This document shows, in pieces, positions 26,521-40,496 of a DNA stretch of 64,000 nt. The position numbers were made by a program, and so were the translations under genes. A model generated the notes under the pieces. The model saw only the letters and a list, made by a program, of their open reading frames with translations. It searched no databases and was not told the origin of the DNA. The stretch is from Gammaproteobacteria bacterium (GTDB lineage: Bacteria; Pseudomonadota; Gammaproteobacteria; Steroidobacterales; Steroidobacteraceae): assembly GCA_025357835.1 (NCBI GenBank), contig JANYLM010000074.1, positions 53,667 to 117,666 on the forward strand, given 5' to 3'. Every line of letters begins with the position of its first letter. Position 1 is the first letter of the stretch.

Positions 26521-27873
26521 CTATGGCTCGCCGGCGCCTTGACTGTCCGGGTCTAGGGGCTGCACTGCGTCGTCCCGATTCGCGCCGAAGCTGCTGCGCC
26601 GCGGAGGAACCAGCGCGCGCAATTTCGCTTCATAGGCCTTGACGAAGGTCTCGGTGAACAGATGCGGAAATCCGTCCGTGGGGCGCTGCGCTAACCCCGC
26701 GAACATTTCGGCGTAGAGGTCCCAATACTTGGACTTGTTCTGGGTTCCGAAGACGCCGCGTTTAGTGGCTCGATCAAAACGTTCCTCCAATTCTGAAGGG
26801 TTGACGCGCCCGAGAAATTCCTCGAAGGCGGCGCGAGTGGCGGTCAGCGACGCCGTATTCTGCGCCTTGAGTTCGCGGAAGTTCTGGCGTATCGCCTCGA
26901 CAGAGCCTGCGCGGGTCGACAGGGTGGTCAACAAACGGACCAATGCCTCGTCCACTCCTCGAGAAAAATTCAGCGGCGATTCGGGACCGTCGTCGGCCGG
27001 CGCTGAAATGCGGAAGCGATTGCGGAATTCGTTGCGGCTCTGGTTCAGATCCATCAGGCCCAGCACTGACTCACGCAGCAGCTGGCCGGCAAGCTGCAGC
27101 GCCGCGCTCCGGGCCTCGGACGGCATGGTTTGCGGATCGATGCCGGCGCCACGGCAAAAAGCAGTCAACCCCACGTCGAAATCACCGTCGAACAGTGCGG
27201 GATTTTGCGATCGCGCCTGGGGTATTGCGCTACCCTCGGCTTTGGCCACTGCGACTTTGCCGCCCTCAACTTTGAGCGGCCGGGTCATCATATGCCAAGG
27301 GGTGCCGGAGGCATCGGCCGGCGGCTCGAGCGGGGGGTGCGATGGCGGCCCCGAGCGGCCAGTTACGGCCTGGCCGTAGGCGTCCCGCGGTCGGACCCCC
27401 GAATCGCCCGCCAGGATGTCGCTTGGCTCCAGGAGCTGACTTAGGTCCAAGTCGGCGCCCAGGTCGTTGGCGGTGGATTTCTTGACTGCCGAGGACTGTG
27501 ACTGCCCGTCATAGGCGACGATGGCACTTTCCTCGGGGGGGAAGTCATTGCTCTTGTCGATACTGACCAGTAACTCGTATTCGCCCAGGCGGACATAATC
27601 GCCCTCTTTCAATACATAGTCGTGGTACTTGCCCAGGGGCACCTGGGCGCCGTTGACGTAGGTGCCGTTGGAACTGGTATCGACCAGCACGTAGGTTCCG
27701 GCCCGAAAATCGACTCGGGCGTGTTTGCCCGAGAGGTAACGCTCCGGGTCGGGTAGAATCCACTCATTGTCAGTCGCACGCCCGATAGTGCCGCCATGCA
27801 CGCCGAATACTTTGGTGGATTGTTCGCCAAGGCGGCCTGCATGTTCGCTGACGACGCGTAAGCGCAAGGCCAT
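26521..27873 (-). CDS. tagH: FHA-domain protein, type VI secretion TagH-like
   Basis: 450 residues from ATG 27873, eight bases after GGGAGGG; a TTG at 27879 is less likely. The FHA domain (about 25-95) has GRATDNEWILPDP, SGKHARV and SSNGTYVNG, the phosphothreonine-binding loops. A Pro/Ser-rich linker precedes a C-terminal domain of about 190 residues (DVGLTAFCRGAG to YEAKLRALVPP) matching T6SS-associated FHA proteins. TagH proteins relay phosphothreonine signals to the T6SS. No other T6SS gene is in the window, but two Ser/Thr kinases are, at 41.5 and 48.3 kb. It is divergent from the DUF1820 gene. Confidence 0.8.
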   Translation of the reverse strand: MALRLRVVSEHAGRLGEQSTKVFGVHGGTIGRATDNEWILPDPERYLSGKHARVDFRAGTYVLVDTSSNGTYVNGAQVPLGKYHDYVLKEGDYVRLGEYELLVSIDKSNDFPPEESAIVAYDGQSQSSAVKKSTANDLGADLDLSQLLEPSDILAGDSGVRPRDAYGQAVTGRSGPPSHPPLEPPADASGTPWHMMTRPLKVEGGKVAVAKAEGSAIPQARSQNPALFDGDFDVGLTAFCRGAGIDPQTMPSEARSAALQLAGQLLRESVLGLMDLNQSRNEFRNRFRISAPADDGPESPLNFSRGVDEALVRLLTTLSTRAGSVEAIRQNFRELKAQNTASLTATRAAFEEFLGRVNPSELEERFDRATKRGVFGTQNKSKYWDLYAEMFAGLAQRPTDGFPHLFTETFVKAYEAKLRALVPPRRSSFGANRDDAVQPLDPDSQGAGEP

Positions 27874-27957
27874 ACTCAATCCCTCCCACGGGTCGCGGTC
27901 TTGCGCTAAGTGCCCGTATAATATGGTGAAATACTAGCAATGCTTGGAGCCTTCTAA

Positions 27958-28299
27958 ATGGCCGCGAGTCACATTTTCAAAGTTCTGTTCGTAAATCAGG
28001 GCAAGGTCTACGAGATTTACGCCCGTAAAGTGAGTCACGGTAGCCTATTCGGCTTCATCGAAGTCGAGGAACTGGTGTTCGGCGAGCGCACGACCGTGGT
28101 GGTCGACCCCGCGGAAGAGAAGATAAAGGCCGAATTCAACGAAGTAAAGCGCACCTATTTGCCCATGCATTCGGTGTTGCGTATCGACGAGGTCAAGAAA
28201 CAGGGTGTCAGCAAAATCGTGGCTCTGGAAGGTTCGAACGTTTCTCAATTCCCCGTCCCCATATACACCCCCGGCGGAGATTCCAACGCCCGCAAATAG
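27958..28299 (+). CDS. DUF1820 family protein
   Basis: 113 residues. Almost the whole length matches the gammaproteobacterial DUF1820 family: HIFKVLFVNQGKVYEIYAR, GFIEVEELVFGERT, VDPAEEKIKAEF and LPMHSVLRIDEV. No signal peptide or membrane segment. Function unknown; it lies 23 bp upstream of purL and is probably co-transcribed with it. Confidence 0.88.
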   Translation: MAASHIFKVLFVNQGKVYEIYARKVSHGSLFGFIEVEELVFGERTTVVVDPAEEKIKAEFNEVKRTYLPMHSVLRIDEVKKQGVSKIVALEGSNVSQFPVPIYTPGGDSNARK

Positions 28300-28322
28300 T
28301 GATATGCCTGCCGGAATGATTC

Positions 28323-31300
28323 ATGTTTAGCCTATTCGGCGCGCCGGCGCTGTCGCAATTTCGTCTGGATCACCTGCTGCACGCGCTGCGGGCCCGGGAG
28401 CCACGCGTCACGGCGCTTAGCAGCCGCTGGCTGCACTTCGTCGATGCTTCCCGGCCCCTGCTCGATTCGGAACTGGAACTGCTCGGCAAACTGTTGACCT
28501 ACGGTTCGCGTGCCCTGCCGACGGCCCATGTCGGCCAGCGGGTGCTGGTCACGCCGCGCGTGGGCACAGAATCGCCGTGGTCGAGCAAGGCCACGGATAT
28601 CGTGCATGTCTGCGGTCTGGAGGCCGTCAGGCGGGTGGAACGCGGCACGGTGTTTTTCATCGAATCCGCGGCGCTCCTTGAGCCCGAGCAGTTGCGCGAA
28701 TTGGCGTCGCACTTGCATGATCGCATGACCGAGTCCGTGTGGATCGATTGCATCGATCCCGAAGGTCTGTTTCACGGTGCTGCGGCGCGACCGTTGCGAG
28801 TGGTCGGGTTGGGCACAGACGGTCACGCAGCGCTGGCGCGCGCCAATCGTGAATGGGGACTGGCGCTGTCGAGCGATGAGATCGATTACCTGGTGTCCGC
28901 CTTCGGCAAATTAAAACGCGATCCCACCGATGTCGAGCTCATGATGTTCGCGCAGGCGAACTCGGAGCATTGCCGGCACAAGATATTCAATGCTGAGTTC
29001 ATCATCGACGGTAAGGCCATGCCCTTGTCGCTGTTTGCGATGATTCGTGCCACCTATTCGCGCAATTCCAGCGGCGTGCTTTCCGCCTATCGCGACAACG
29101 CAGCAGTCATCGAGGGCGGCGAAGCCACGCGATTCTTCGCCGCTCCGTTGACGCGCCGCTACGCGGGCGTGCGCGAGCCGGTCGATATTCTCATGAAGGT
29201 CGAGACGCACAATCATCCGACCGCAATTTCGCCATTTCCCGGAGCTGCCACCGGCGCCGGCGGCGAGATCCGCGATGAAGGCGCGACGGGAATCGGCGCT
29301 AAGCCTAAGGCGGGCTTGACGGGTTACTCGGTATCGAATTTAAAAATTCCCGGCATGGTGCAGGCATGGGAGGGAGAATTCGGCAAGCCGGAGCGGATCG
29401 CCTCGGCTCTGGACATCATGATCGCGGCGCCGTTGGGCGCGGCTGCCTTCAATAATGAGTTCGGCCGCCCGAATATCTGTGGCTATTTCCGGACTTTCGA
29501 ACAACAGGCGATGGAGTCCGGCCGCGCGGTGCTTCGCGGCTACCACAAACCCATCATGATTGCCGGTGGCCTGGGCAATGTGCGCAGGCCGGACGTGGAG
29601 AAGAAGGACGTCGTCATCGGCGCGCCGCTGGTGGTTCTCGGCGGGCCCGCGATGCTGATCGGCTTAGGCGGCGGCGCGGCCTCATCCGTCGGCAGCGGGC
29701 AGAGTTCGTCCGACCTGGATTTCGCGTCGGTGCAGCGCGGCAACGCTGAAATTCAACGTCGCGCCCAGGAAGTCATCGACCGCTGTGTAGCGTTGGGCGA
29801 GGCGAATCCGATATTGCTGATTCACGATGTGGGCGCCGGCGGATTGTCGAATGCGCTGCCTGAGGCGATTGCGCACAGTCAGCGCGGCGGACGCATCGAT
29901 TTGCGCAAGATCCCAAGCGCCGAGTCCGAATTGTCGCCCATGGAAATCTGGTGCAATGAGGCGCAGGAGCGCTATGTGCTGGCGCTGACTCCGGGAAGCG
30001 TGCCGCTGTTCGCAGCCCTGTGCGAACGCGAACGCTGCCCCTATGCCGTGGTCGGCGAGATCACCGGCGAGGGCCGGCTGCTGGTCACCGACTCGCTGCT
30101 TTGCGTCACGCCGGTGGATATGCCCATCGAGGTGTTGTTGGGCAAGGCGCCGCGCATGACTCGCGATGTGCGAACCATCGTCAAGACTGCCGAGCGGCTC
30201 TCCACCGCCGGGTCAACCATCGCCGAATCCCTCGATCGTTTACTGTGCCTGCCGACGATCGCCGACAAGTCGTTCCTGATCAACATCGGTGATCGCACCG
30301 TCGGCGGAATGATCAGCCGCGATCAGATGGTCGGACCCTGGCAGGTGCCCGTGGCCGACGTTGCCGTGAGTTTGAATAGTTACGATGGCTACGGTGGCGA
30401 AGCCATGGCCATGGGCGAGAGGACGCCGGTGGCCGTGTTGAACGCGCCTGCCTCGGGACGACTAGCCGTCGGCGAAGCGATAACCAATATTCTCGCGGCG
30501 GACATCAGCCGTCTGACCGATATTCGCCTATCTGCGAATTGGATGGCGGCCGGCGGCGAGCCGGGTGAGGATGCCGATCTGTATGCCACGGTGCGCGCGG
30601 TGAGCGTGGAGTTGTGTGCGGCCTTGGGGATCACCATCCCGGTGGGCAAGGACTCCTTGTCCATGCGAACCGCGTGGCAGGACGCCGCCGGCGATCATTC
30701 GGTGATCGCGCCCGTATCGCTCATCATCTCGGCGTTTGCGCCGGTGCGAGATGCGCGTGCGACCCTGACGCCCGAATTGGATTTATCACAGCCAACGCGC
30801 CTGCTGCTCATCGATTTGGGTGCAGGCAAGAATCGGCTGGGCGGGTCCTGCTTCGCGCAAGTGCATTGCAAGAGCGGCGGCGAGCCTGCGGATCTCGACA
30901 GCTCCAGCCTCTTGCTCGCATTGTTCGCAGCGCTGCGCGAGTTCAAGGACCGCGGTTTGCTGCTGGCCTATCACGACCGCTCGGACGGCGGCGTGCTGCT
31001 CAGCGTTCTGGAAATGGCCTTCGCCAGCCATTGTGGGTTTGCCATTGATTTGGGGCCCACGGTCGATCCAATCGCCGCCTGCTTTACCGAAGAGTTGGGA
31101 GCGGTGTTGCAAGTAGCGGCGCCGCGCGCCGCCGAGGCTCTGGATATTCTGAACAGGCACGGACTGGGACCGCTGACGCGAGACCTCGGCGAGCCGCGCG
31201 TCGGAGCGGAGGTGCAGGTGAGCGTCGCAGGCCGGATGGTTTATTCCGCATCGCGCCTCGACCTGCATCGTCGCTGGAGCGAAGTGTCCTTCCGCATTCA

Positions 31301-32210
31301 GCAGATGCGCGACAATCCGGATTGCGCCCGCGAAGAATTTTCACGGCTCGAGGACGCGGCCGACCCGGGCCTGCATGCGCGGCTTGACTACGATCCCAGC
31401 GAGGATATCGCGGCACCTTTCATCTCGAGCGGCGCGCGTCCCGCCATCGCCATTCTGCGTGAGCAAGGCGTCAACAGCCAAATTGAGATGGCCGCGGTGT
31501 TCACTCGCGCTGGGTTCGATGCCTACGACGTGCATATGACGGATATTCTCACCCGCCGGGTGCGCCTGGGGCGATTTCACGGGCTCGTCGCCTGCGGCGG
31601 CTTTTCGTACGGCGATGTGTTGGGTGCCGGCGAGGGCTGGGCTAAGTCCATCCTTTTCAACAGCGTGGCCCGCGAGGAGTTCACCGCCTTCTTCGAGCGC
31701 AGCGCGACGTTCACGTTGGGCGTGTGCAATGGCTGCCAAATGCTGTCGGCGCTCAAGGAATTAATACCGGGGGCGGCGGCTTGGCCGCGCTTCGTGCGCA
31801 ATCGATCGGAGCAATATGAGGCGCGCCTGGCTTTGGTGCGCGTGCCGCCCTCGCAGTCCATGTTATTGGCCGGCATGCAGGGCTCGGTGTTGCCGATCGT
31901 CGTGGCACACGGCGAGGGTCAAGCCGAGTTCGATGCTGGGTCGAGCGCAGCCAGCCTCATTGCTCAACGTCTGGTCACCTTGCAGTTCGTGGACAATCGC
32001 GAGCAGCCGACGGAGAAATACCCCTTCAATCCGAACGGTTCAGCGTTAGGGTTAGCCGGCCTGTGCAGTACTGACGGCCGCGTCACCTCGGTGATGCCGC
32101 ATCCGGAGCGAGTGTTCCGCACGGTGCAGAACTCCTGGTCACCGAAGGACTGGGCCGAAGACGGTGGCTGGATGCGATTGTTCCGCAATGCGCGTGTGTT
32201 CGTGGGCTAG
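28323..32210 (+). CDS. purL: Phosphoribosylformylglycinamidine synthase (FGAM synthetase)
   Basis: 1295 residues, the large single-chain form of gammaproteobacteria. It converts FGAR plus glutamine and ATP to FGAM in purine biosynthesis. An N-terminal PurS-like region is followed by a linker with [15 protein letters not shown], then two ATP-binding halves ([23 protein letters not shown] and [17 protein letters not shown]). The C-terminal glutaminase has GVCNGCQML with the catalytic Cys and MPHPER with the His. Complete and ordinary in length. Confidence 0.97.
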   Translation: MFSLFGAPALSQFRLDHLLHALRAREPRVTALSSRWLHFVDASRPLLDSELELLGKLLTYGSRALPTAHVGQRVLVTPRVGTESPWSSKATDIVHVCGLEAVRRVERGTVFFIESAALLEPEQLRELASHLHDRMTESVWIDCIDPEGLFHGAAARPLRVVGLGTDGHAALARANREWGLALSSDEIDYLVSAFGKLKRDPTDVELMMFAQANSEHCRHKIFNAEFIIDGKAMPLSLFAMIRATYSRNSSGVLSAYRDNAAVIEGGEATRFFAAPLTRRYAGVREPVDILMKVETHNHPTAISPFPGAATGAGGEIRDEGATGIGAKPKAGLTGYSVSNLKIPGMVQAWEGEFGKPERIASALDIMIAAPLGAAAFNNEFGRPNICGYFRTFEQQAMESGRAVLRGYHKPIMIAGGLGNVRRPDVEKKDVVIGAPLVVLGGPAMLIGLGGGAASSVGSGQSSSDLDFASVQRGNAEIQRRAQEVIDRCVALGEANPILLIHDVGAGGLSNALPEAIAHSQRGGRIDLRKIPSAESELSPMEIWCNEAQERYVLALTPGSVPLFAALCERERCPYAVVGEITGEGRLLVTDSLLCVTPVDMPIEVLLGKAPRMTRDVRTIVKTAERLSTAGSTIAESLDRLLCLPTIADKSFLINIGDRTVGGMISRDQMVGPWQVPVADVAVSLNSYDGYGGEAMAMGERTPVAVLNAPASGRLAVGEAITNILAADISRLTDIRLSANWMAAGGEPGEDADLYATVRAVSVELCAALGITIPVGKDSLSMRTAWQDAAGDHSVIAPVSLIISAFAPVRDARATLTPELDLSQPTRLLLIDLGAGKNRLGGSCFAQVHCKSGGEPADLDSSSLLLALFAALREFKDRGLLLAYHDRSDGGVLLSVLEMAFASHCGFAIDLGPTVDPIAACFTEELGAVLQVAAPRAAEALDILNRHGLGPLTRDLGEPRVGAEVQVSVAGRMVYSASRLDLHRRWSEVSFRIQQMRDNPDCAREEFSRLEDAADPGLHARLDYDPSEDIAAPFISSGARPAIAILREQGVNSQIEMAAVFTRAGFDAYDVHMTDILTRRVRLGRFHGLVACGGFSYGDVLGAGEGWAKSILFNSVAREEFTAFFERSATFTLGVCNGCQMLSALKELIPGAAAWPRFVRNRSEQYEARLALVRVPPSQSMLLAGMQGSVLPIVVAHGEGQAEFDAGSSAASLIAQRLVTLQFVDNREQPTEKYPFNPNGSALGLAGLCSTDGRVTSVMPHPERVFRTVQNSWSPKDWAEDGGWMRLFRNARVFVG

Positions 32211-32256
32211 CTTTCGGGTCCTACCAGCGACGTACAATACCGATGTAGATGCGCGC

Positions 32257-32940
32257 CTAGCCGGTGTCAGCCTGATTCGGGGCCACGAACTTGCGGAAGG
32301 TCATGGCCTGCATAAGGCGCGCCTTGCGCACGAAGGTTTGATACAGCAAATCGCGCATCACTTCCAACAGGACACCGGCGCGCTCGGCGTTGATATTGGG
32401 CTGATGCGGCCAGGGGTCGCTGTCGCTGCCGAACAGCACCGCGCGTAAGGTGGAAAAGGTGTCATCGTCCAGTTCCGCGAGGGAGCGGATTTCCTGCAGA
32501 GTATCGAACAGCTCCAGCTTGCCGCGTTCGCCGAGTTGGCGGAACAGGGACTGGGCGGTACGCCGGCTCATGGCCCCGAAAGCATTGAAGCATCCCGCCG
32601 CATAGCAGTTGAGCGCCTCCTTGAACAGGCTCTGCGCGTCATCGGGAAGATAGGTGAGCGGAAAATTTTCGCGCGCCCGCTCGATTTCTATGTAGTTCGC
32701 GGCGAGTTCCACCCGCAGCGCCGTGTAGGCCTTGACGACGAATTTGAGGAATACCGGTTCGACGCAGGCATCGCAGCGAAACACGATGCCGATATGCTTA
32801 GGCTTGCGGCGGCTGAGATCCTCGAATCTCGGGGTGCCGACCGCGGTGAGATGGGTCAGCGTTTGGCAATGAGGGCAGTTGAGGGCAATGCCCTGATATT
32901 CGACATGCAGCTCGTCCTGCGGCGTGATGTACATGCTCAT
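32257..32940 (-). CDS. DUF4145-like protein with a zinc-ribbon N-terminus
   Basis: 227 residues from ATG 32940, after AGGGTGA. The N-terminus has CPHC (residue 24) and a later CDAC (about 55), a probable zinc ribbon. A helical region follows (ARENFPLTYLPDDAQSLFKEALNCYAAGCFNAFGAMSRRTAQ), typical of DUF4145-type proteins. No catalytic motif. It lies 4 bp after the ettA stop and is co-transcribed with it. DUF4145 domains occur in defence and restriction settings, but nothing here supports that. Confidence 0.7.
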   Translation of the reverse strand: MSMYITPQDELHVEYQGIALNCPHCQTLTHLTAVGTPRFEDLSRRKPKHIGIVFRCDACVEPVFLKFVVKAYTALRVELAANYIEIERARENFPLTYLPDDAQSLFKEALNCYAAGCFNAFGAMSRRTAQSLFRQLGERGKLELFDTLQEIRSLAELDDDTFSTLRAVLFGSDSDPWPHQPNINAERAGVLLEVMRDLLYQTFVRKARLMQAMTFRKFVAPNQADTG

Positions 32941-32944
32941 CGTT

Positions 32945-34618
<1,674 letters not shown>

Positions 34619-34735
34619 CTGGTACCTACGTTGAATTTCGCTTGAGCGCGGGGGATCGGGGCCGAATTATCCGCGAGTACCGGAAACTTGTCACGGCATC
34701 ACCTCAGAGGCGGCCGAGGTTGCCCGCTTTCTCGC

Positions 34736-34764
34736 TAGGGAACCCCGGGCATATCAGCTATAAT
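34736..34764 (+). promoter_or_regulatory. Putative sigma-70 promoter of glyA
   Basis: TATAAT at 34759-34764 is a consensus -10 box, 31 bases before the glyA start. The hexamer 17 bases upstream (TAGGGA) is a poor -35. Confidence 0.4.
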
Positions 34765-34794
34765 AATCGGCTATTTATCGAGAGACTCAAGCGC

Positions 34795-36048
34795 ATGTTC
34801 ACCGCCCAAATGACGATTGCCGGCTTCGATCCCGAACTCGCGAAGGCGATCGCGGACGAACGCAACCGCCAAGAGGATCATATCGAGCTCATCGCTTCGG
34901 AGAACTATACGAGTCCGCGCGTGCTCGAGGCGCAGGGGTCGGTGCTCACCAATAAGTATGCTGAGGGCTATCCCGGCAAGCGCTACTACGGCGGCTGCGA
35001 ATTCGTCGACGTCGCCGAGAGCTTGGCCATCGAGAGGGCGAAGCAGCTATTCGGCGCGGCTTACGCCAACGTTCAACCGCATTCCGGCAGCCAGGCGAAT
35101 GCCGCTGTGTATCTATCGCTGCTCAATCCTGGAGAAACGATTCTCGGCATGAGTCTCGATCATGGCGGTCATCTGACGCATGGCTCCAAGGTCAATTTTT
35201 CGGGCAAGTTGTTCAAAGCCTTTCAATACGGCATCAAATCCGACAGCGGAGAAATCGACTACGACCAGGTGCAAAGCCTCGCCAGGGAGCATCAGCCTAA
35301 GGTGGTCGTGGCCGGGTTTTCGGCGTATTCGCGGATCATCGACTGGGCGCGTTTTCGAGCCATTGCCGACTCGGTCGGCGCCTACTTGTTCGTCGACATG
35401 GCGCATGTCGCCGGTCTCGTGGCCGCGGGCGTATATCCAAATCCGGTGCCCTTCGCCGATGCGGTGACCACGACCACCCACAAGACCCTGCGTGGCCCGC
35501 GCGGCGGGCTAATCCTGGCGCGGCCGCATGCCGAGCTTCACAAGAAATTCAACTCGCTGGTGTTTCCGGGCACTCAGGGCGGCCCGCTGATGCATGTGAT
35601 CGCCGCCAAGGCGGTGGCTTTTCTCGAGGCGCTGCAGCCTGAATTCAAAGTCTATTGCACGCAGGTGGTCAGCAATGCGCGGGTCATGACCAAGGTCTTG
35701 CAACAGCGCGGCTACAAGATTGTGTCCGGCGGTACCGACAATCATTTGTTCTTGCTCGACCTGATCGACAAGAACATTACCGGCAAGGATGCCGATGCCG
35801 CGCTCGGCCGTGCGAATATCACCGTGAACAAGAACGCGGTGCCCAACGATCCGCGCCCTCCGGCCATTAGCAGCGGCTTGCGCATCGGCACTCCCGCGGT
35901 GACCACTCGCGGCTTCAAGGAACCCGAAATCCAGCAATTGACGAATTGGATGGCGGATGTGCTCGACCGCATGGGCGATGAATCCACGGTAGGGCGGGTG
36001 CGGGCCGAGGTGGTGAAGCTATGTCGGCGATTTCCCGTGTACGGTTAG
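34795..36048 (+). CDS. glyA: Serine hydroxymethyltransferase
   Basis: 417 residues from ATG 34795. The enzyme interconverts serine and tetrahydrofolate with glycine and 5,10-methylene-THF, with PLP. Motifs seen: [44 protein letters not shown] and [13 protein letters not shown], with the PLP lysine in the last. The usual length is 415-420. An ATG 15 bases downstream is an alternative start. Upstream sequence (34642-34794) in frame is non-coding. Confidence 0.96.
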   Translation: MFTAQMTIAGFDPELAKAIADERNRQEDHIELIASENYTSPRVLEAQGSVLTNKYAEGYPGKRYYGGCEFVDVAESLAIERAKQLFGAAYANVQPHSGSQANAAVYLSLLNPGETILGMSLDHGGHLTHGSKVNFSGKLFKAFQYGIKSDSGEIDYDQVQSLAREHQPKVVVAGFSAYSRIIDWARFRAIADSVGAYLFVDMAHVAGLVAAGVYPNPVPFADAVTTTTHKTLRGPRGGLILARPHAELHKKFNSLVFPGTQGGPLMHVIAAKAVAFLEALQPEFKVYCTQVVSNARVMTKVLQQRGYKIVSGGTDNHLFLLDLIDKNITGKDADAALGRANITVNKNAVPNDPRPPAISSGLRIGTPAVTTRGFKEPEIQQLTNWMADVLDRMGDESTVGRVRAEVVKLCRRFPVYG

Positions 36049-36099
36049 CCCTTGGACACGCAATAGCGGTGCGCAGAGGCACCCGCATAAGTACTTCCC

Positions 36100-36624
36100 A
36101 TGCATTGTCCCTTTTGCGGCCACTCGGAGACTAAGGTAATCGACTCTCGCCTCGCGGGCGAAGGGCGGCAAATTCGGCGGCGCCGCGAATGTCTGGCGTG
36201 TACGGAGCGCTTCACGACTTTCGAAACGGCGGAGTTGTTACTGCCCACCGTCGTCAAGGGCGATCGCAGCCGCGAGCCGTTCGACGAGAACAAACTACTG
36301 CATGGAATGCAGAAAGCCCTGGAGAAGCGCCCCGTGGGCCGGGATGCCATCGAGGCCGCGGTGGCGAGAATTTGCCACAAGCTGCGTAGCCTGGGAGAAA
36401 AAGAAATCGCTTCGCGCAGCGTGGGTGAAATGGTCATGGAGGAACTGCGCCATCTGGACGAGGTGGGCTATGTGCGATTCGCCTCCGTTTACCGCAGTTT
36501 TCAAGACATAGAAGCCTTCCGCACCGAAATCGATCAATTGCGCCGTCATCACCGTCGTCGTGAAACCAGCAGAGATCAATTGACTCTGCTGCCGGGTGAT
36601 GAAGAAAGCGACGACGTCAAATGA
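36100..36624 (+). CDS. nrdR: Transcriptional repressor NrdR
   Basis: 174 residues. The zinc finger has Cys3, Cys6, Cys31 and Cys34. The ATP-cone (about 49-139) starts [18 protein letters not shown]. NrdR senses nucleotides and represses ribonucleotide reductase genes. It heads the riboflavin operon; its stop overlaps the ribD start as ATGA. The C-terminal charged tail after residue 150 is slightly longer than usual. Confidence 0.95.
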   Translation: MHCPFCGHSETKVIDSRLAGEGRQIRRRRECLACTERFTTFETAELLLPTVVKGDRSREPFDENKLLHGMQKALEKRPVGRDAIEAAVARICHKLRSLGEKEIASRSVGEMVMEELRHLDEVGYVRFASVYRSFQDIEAFRTEIDQLRRHHRRRETSRDQLTLLPGDEESDDVK

Positions 36625-37736
36625 CGCAGGCACACCAATCGCCTGTGGAACCCGCGGCGGCGCAGGATCTGGCTCATATGGCGCGGGCGCTGGAATTGGC
36701 GGCGCGCGGTTTGTACACCACCGATCCCAATCCGCGCGTTGGCTGCGTGGTGGTTCGTGATGGACTGGTGTTGGGCGAGGGCTGGCATGTGCGGGCCGGC
36801 GAGGCCCATGCCGAAATCTTGGCGTTGCACGCGGCGGGTCCGCAGGCTCGGGGCGCCACGGCGTATGTCACACTGGAGCCCTGTAGTCATACGGGACGAA
36901 CCGCGCCCTGCGCGGATGCCTTGATCGCGGCCGGAGTCGCGCGCGTCGTGTGCTGCAGCGTCGATCCGAACCCGCGGGTGGCCGGCGGCGGCATAGAGCG
37001 GCTGCGAGCCGCGGGAATCGCCGTGTCGGTAGGTACGCTCGCCGCTGAAGCGCGCGACCTCAATGTCGGCTTCTTCTCGCGCTTCGGACGGGGCCGTCCT
37101 TTCATCCGGCTGAAGCTGGCCATGAGTCTGGATGCGCGCACCGCCCCTGCATCCGGAGGTCAAGCATGGATCAGCGGCGAGCCGGCGCGTGCGGACGTTC
37201 AAACATGGCGGGCTCGCAGCGGCGCCATACTCACGGGCGCCGGCACGGTGCGCGCCGACGATCCGCGGCTGGATGTGCGGTTGGCGTACGGCTCGTGGAT
37301 TCGGCAGCCGCTGCGCGTGTTGCTCGATCCCGTGCTGTCGTGCGCCTCGACGGCGAAGCTGTTTCACGGCGACGGCGCCTTGGTATTTGCCGCGCCGGAT
37401 GCCCCCGCGCGCGCGCCGGCTCACGCTAGGGTGGAACGTCTCCCGCGCGCGGCGGGCGGCTTGGATCTAAATGCAGCCATCGCGCGATTGACCGAACTCG
37501 AGATCAACGAACTGCTGGTTGAGTGCGGGCCGCGTCTGGCCGGCGCCTTCATTCTGGCGAACCTCGTGGATGAATTCGTGTTGTACATGGCACCGGCGCT
37601 GCTCGGCGCCGCCGCCGCTCCCTTGCTGCATGTCAGCGGCTTAGGGCAGCCGGGTTCTCTGCCCACATTCGAGTTCAAGGACGTGCAGCGTATCGGGGCC
37701 GACCTGCGTCTCATTCTCGTACCGAAGAAGCTTTAA
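36621..37736 (+). CDS. ribD: Bifunctional riboflavin deaminase-reductase RibD
   Basis: 371 residues. The deaminase half has HAE at 63-65 and zinc cysteines 88 and 97 in [11 protein letters not shown]. The reductase half begins near 150 ([17 protein letters not shown]). It catalyses two steps from the GTP-derived pyrimidine to 5-amino-6-ribitylamino uracil phosphate. Overlaps nrdR by 4 bp, 2 bp before ribE. No FMN riboswitch precedes it. Confidence 0.95.
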   Translation: MTQAHQSPVEPAAAQDLAHMARALELAARGLYTTDPNPRVGCVVVRDGLVLGEGWHVRAGEAHAEILALHAAGPQARGATAYVTLEPCSHTGRTAPCADALIAAGVARVVCCSVDPNPRVAGGGIERLRAAGIAVSVGTLAAEARDLNVGFFSRFGRGRPFIRLKLAMSLDARTAPASGGQAWISGEPARADVQTWRARSGAILTGAGTVRADDPRLDVRLAYGSWIRQPLRVLLDPVLSCASTAKLFHGDGALVFAAPDAPARAPAHARVERLPRAAGGLDLNAAIARLTELEINELLVECGPRLAGAFILANLVDEFVLYMAPALLGAAAAPLLHVSGLGQPGSLPTFEFKDVQRIGADLRLILVPKKL

Positions 37737-37738
37737 CT

Positions 37739-38344
37739 ATGTTTACTGGAATCATCGTAGAGACGGGCCGCGTAAGCTCCTTGGCGGAGAAAGGCGGTGA
37801 CTTGGAATTGGGTGTCGACGCCGCAGCGCTCGATTTGCATCGCATTGCGATAGGCGACAGCGTCAGCGTGCAGGGCGCCTGCCTGACGGTGACTCGCAAG
37901 GAGGGTGCCTGCTTCTATGCCGATGTTTCGCGCGAAACCATGGCCAAAACGACGCTGGGCGCCTTAAGTTCGGGATCGAGGGTAAACTTGGAGCCGAGTT
38001 TACGTGCCGGAGATCCCCTGGGCGGCCACTGGGTGAGCGGGCATATCGATGCGGTGGGCAAGCTGCGGGCGCTGGTTCAAGATGCGCGTTCTTGGCGTCT
38101 TGAATTCGAATTGCCGGCATCTCTGATGCGTTTCGTCGCGCCCAAGGGTTCGATATGCGTGGACGGCGTCAGCCTGACCGTCAACAAGGTCGATGGACGC
38201 CGCTTCGACGTCAATGTCATACCTCATACTCTGAAGGTCACCACGCTTGGCGGGCTTAAAATAGACGACGGCGTCAACATCGAAATCGATGTGATCGCTC
38301 GTTATCTGGAACGGCTCATGACGAAAACCGGAGAACAAGGCTAA
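37739..38344 (+). CDS. ribE: Riboflavin synthase alpha chain
   Basis: 201 residues with two lumazine-binding repeats: [12 protein letters not shown] at the start and [13 protein letters not shown] at the second. The enzyme dismutates 6,7-dimethyl-8-ribityllumazine to riboflavin. In the operon immediately before the DHBP synthase gene, with no intergenic gap. Confidence 0.95.
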   Translation: MFTGIIVETGRVSSLAEKGGDLELGVDAAALDLHRIAIGDSVSVQGACLTVTRKEGACFYADVSRETMAKTTLGALSSGSRVNLEPSLRAGDPLGGHWVSGHIDAVGKLRALVQDARSWRLEFELPASLMRFVAPKGSICVDGVSLTVNKVDGRRFDVNVIPHTLKVTTLGGLKIDDGVNIEIDVIARYLERLMTKTGEQG

Positions 38345-39454
<1,110 letters not shown>

Positions 39455-39502
39455 TGGCTCCGAAGGCTATACTCCGCGCCAATCTCTTGTGAGGAAGGAC
39501 TT

Positions 39503-39985
39503 GTGCCCAACGATCAGCCGAAGATAGTCGAGGGAGAATTACTGGCGCGGGATCTGCGTTTTGTGATCATCGCGGCGCGGTTCAACGATTTCGTGGTGGA
39601 ACTGCTGCTGCGCGGTGCTCTCGATGCGCTCAAGCGCCACGGGGCGAGTGACAAGCAGATCGAGATCGTGCGCGTCCCCGGAGCGTTCGACATACCCATC
39701 GTGGCGCGCAAGCTGGCGCTGTCGCGCCGCTATGAGGCGCTCATCGCGCTCGGCGCCGTGATCCGCGGTCAGACACCGCATTTTGACTACGTCGCCGCCG
39801 AATGCGCCGGCGGCATTGCGCGCATTGCGCTCGAATCCGGAGTACCGATTGCCTTCGGTGTGCTGACCACCGACACGGCTGAGCAGGCCGTGGATCGGGC
39901 GGGGGGCAAGGCCGGCAACAAGGGCGCGGATGCGGCACTGGTTGCCATAGAAATGGCGAATCTCCTGCGTCGCCTGGACCCTTAA
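39503..39985 (+). CDS. ribH: 6,7-dimethyl-8-ribityllumazine synthase
   Basis: 160 residues from GTG 39503, after a strong GAGGAAGGA site at 39491-39499. Motifs [41 protein letters not shown] and GVLTTDT are those of lumazine synthase, which condenses the DHBP and ribitylamino-uracil precursors. Between ribB and nusB. Confidence 0.96.
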   Translation: MPNDQPKIVEGELLARDLRFVIIAARFNDFVVELLLRGALDALKRHGASDKQIEIVRVPGAFDIPIVARKLALSRRYEALIALGAVIRGQTPHFDYVAAECAGGIARIALESGVPIAFGVLTTDTAEQAVDRAGGKAGNKGADAALVAIEMANLLRRLDP

Positions 39986-39988
39986 GAC

Positions 39989-40489
39989 ATGACAGCCAAG
40001 CGCCCGCATGCGCGCCAAGACGCTCACGGCAGGGGCGGCGCGCCAGCCCCGGGCACGGGACACAGATCCCGCAGCCTGGCGCGCCGGCTGGCGCTGCAGG
40101 CGCTTTATCAAATTCAGATCAATCCGCGTCCCTGGGCGGACACGCAGCAGGAGTTGGCCGCCGACCCGGAGGCGGATCGCGTGGATTTGGATTATTTTCG
40201 ACAGCTAGTCACAGCCATCGCGCCGAATCGCGAGGCTTTGGATATGCGTCTCGCACGCGTCAGCGAGATTCCGCCGCAGGAACTCGACCCCATAGAACAC
40301 GCGGTGTTGTGGTTGGGACTTTACGAGTTGGAATCCTGTCCGGAACTGCCCTACCGGGTGGCGCTCACCGAAGCGGTGCAATTGACCAAGCAATTCGGTG
40401 CGACGGACGGTCATAAATTCGTCAATGCCGTATTGGATAAGGCCGCGCAGGAATTGCGGCCGCACGAGTACGGCGAGCCTGCTAAGTAA
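39989..40489 (+). CDS. nusB: Transcription antitermination factor NusB
   Basis: 166 residues from ATG 39989. An Arg/Gly-rich extension of about 25 residues precedes the NusB fold (ARRLALQALYQIQ, LDPIEHAVLWLGLYEL, AVQLTKQFGATDGHKFVNAVLDKAA). NusB binds boxA RNA with NusE in rRNA antitermination. It is 3 bp from the ribH stop and 7 bp from thiL. Confidence 0.95.
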   Translation: MTAKRPHARQDAHGRGGAPAPGTGHRSRSLARRLALQALYQIQINPRPWADTQQELAADPEADRVDLDYFRQLVTAIAPNREALDMRLARVSEIPPQELDPIEHAVLWLGLYELESCPELPYRVALTEAVQLTKQFGATDGHKFVNAVLDKAAQELRPHEYGEPAK

Positions 40490-40496
40490 GCACGCT

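Noticed and set aside
26521..27873. Part of a T6SS cluster
   Set aside because: No other T6SS gene is visible on either side; treated as an orphan.
36621..37736. FMN riboswitch upstream of ribD or ribB
   Set aside because: nrdR overlaps ribD and no room or RFN-like leader exists; ribB follows ribE directly.
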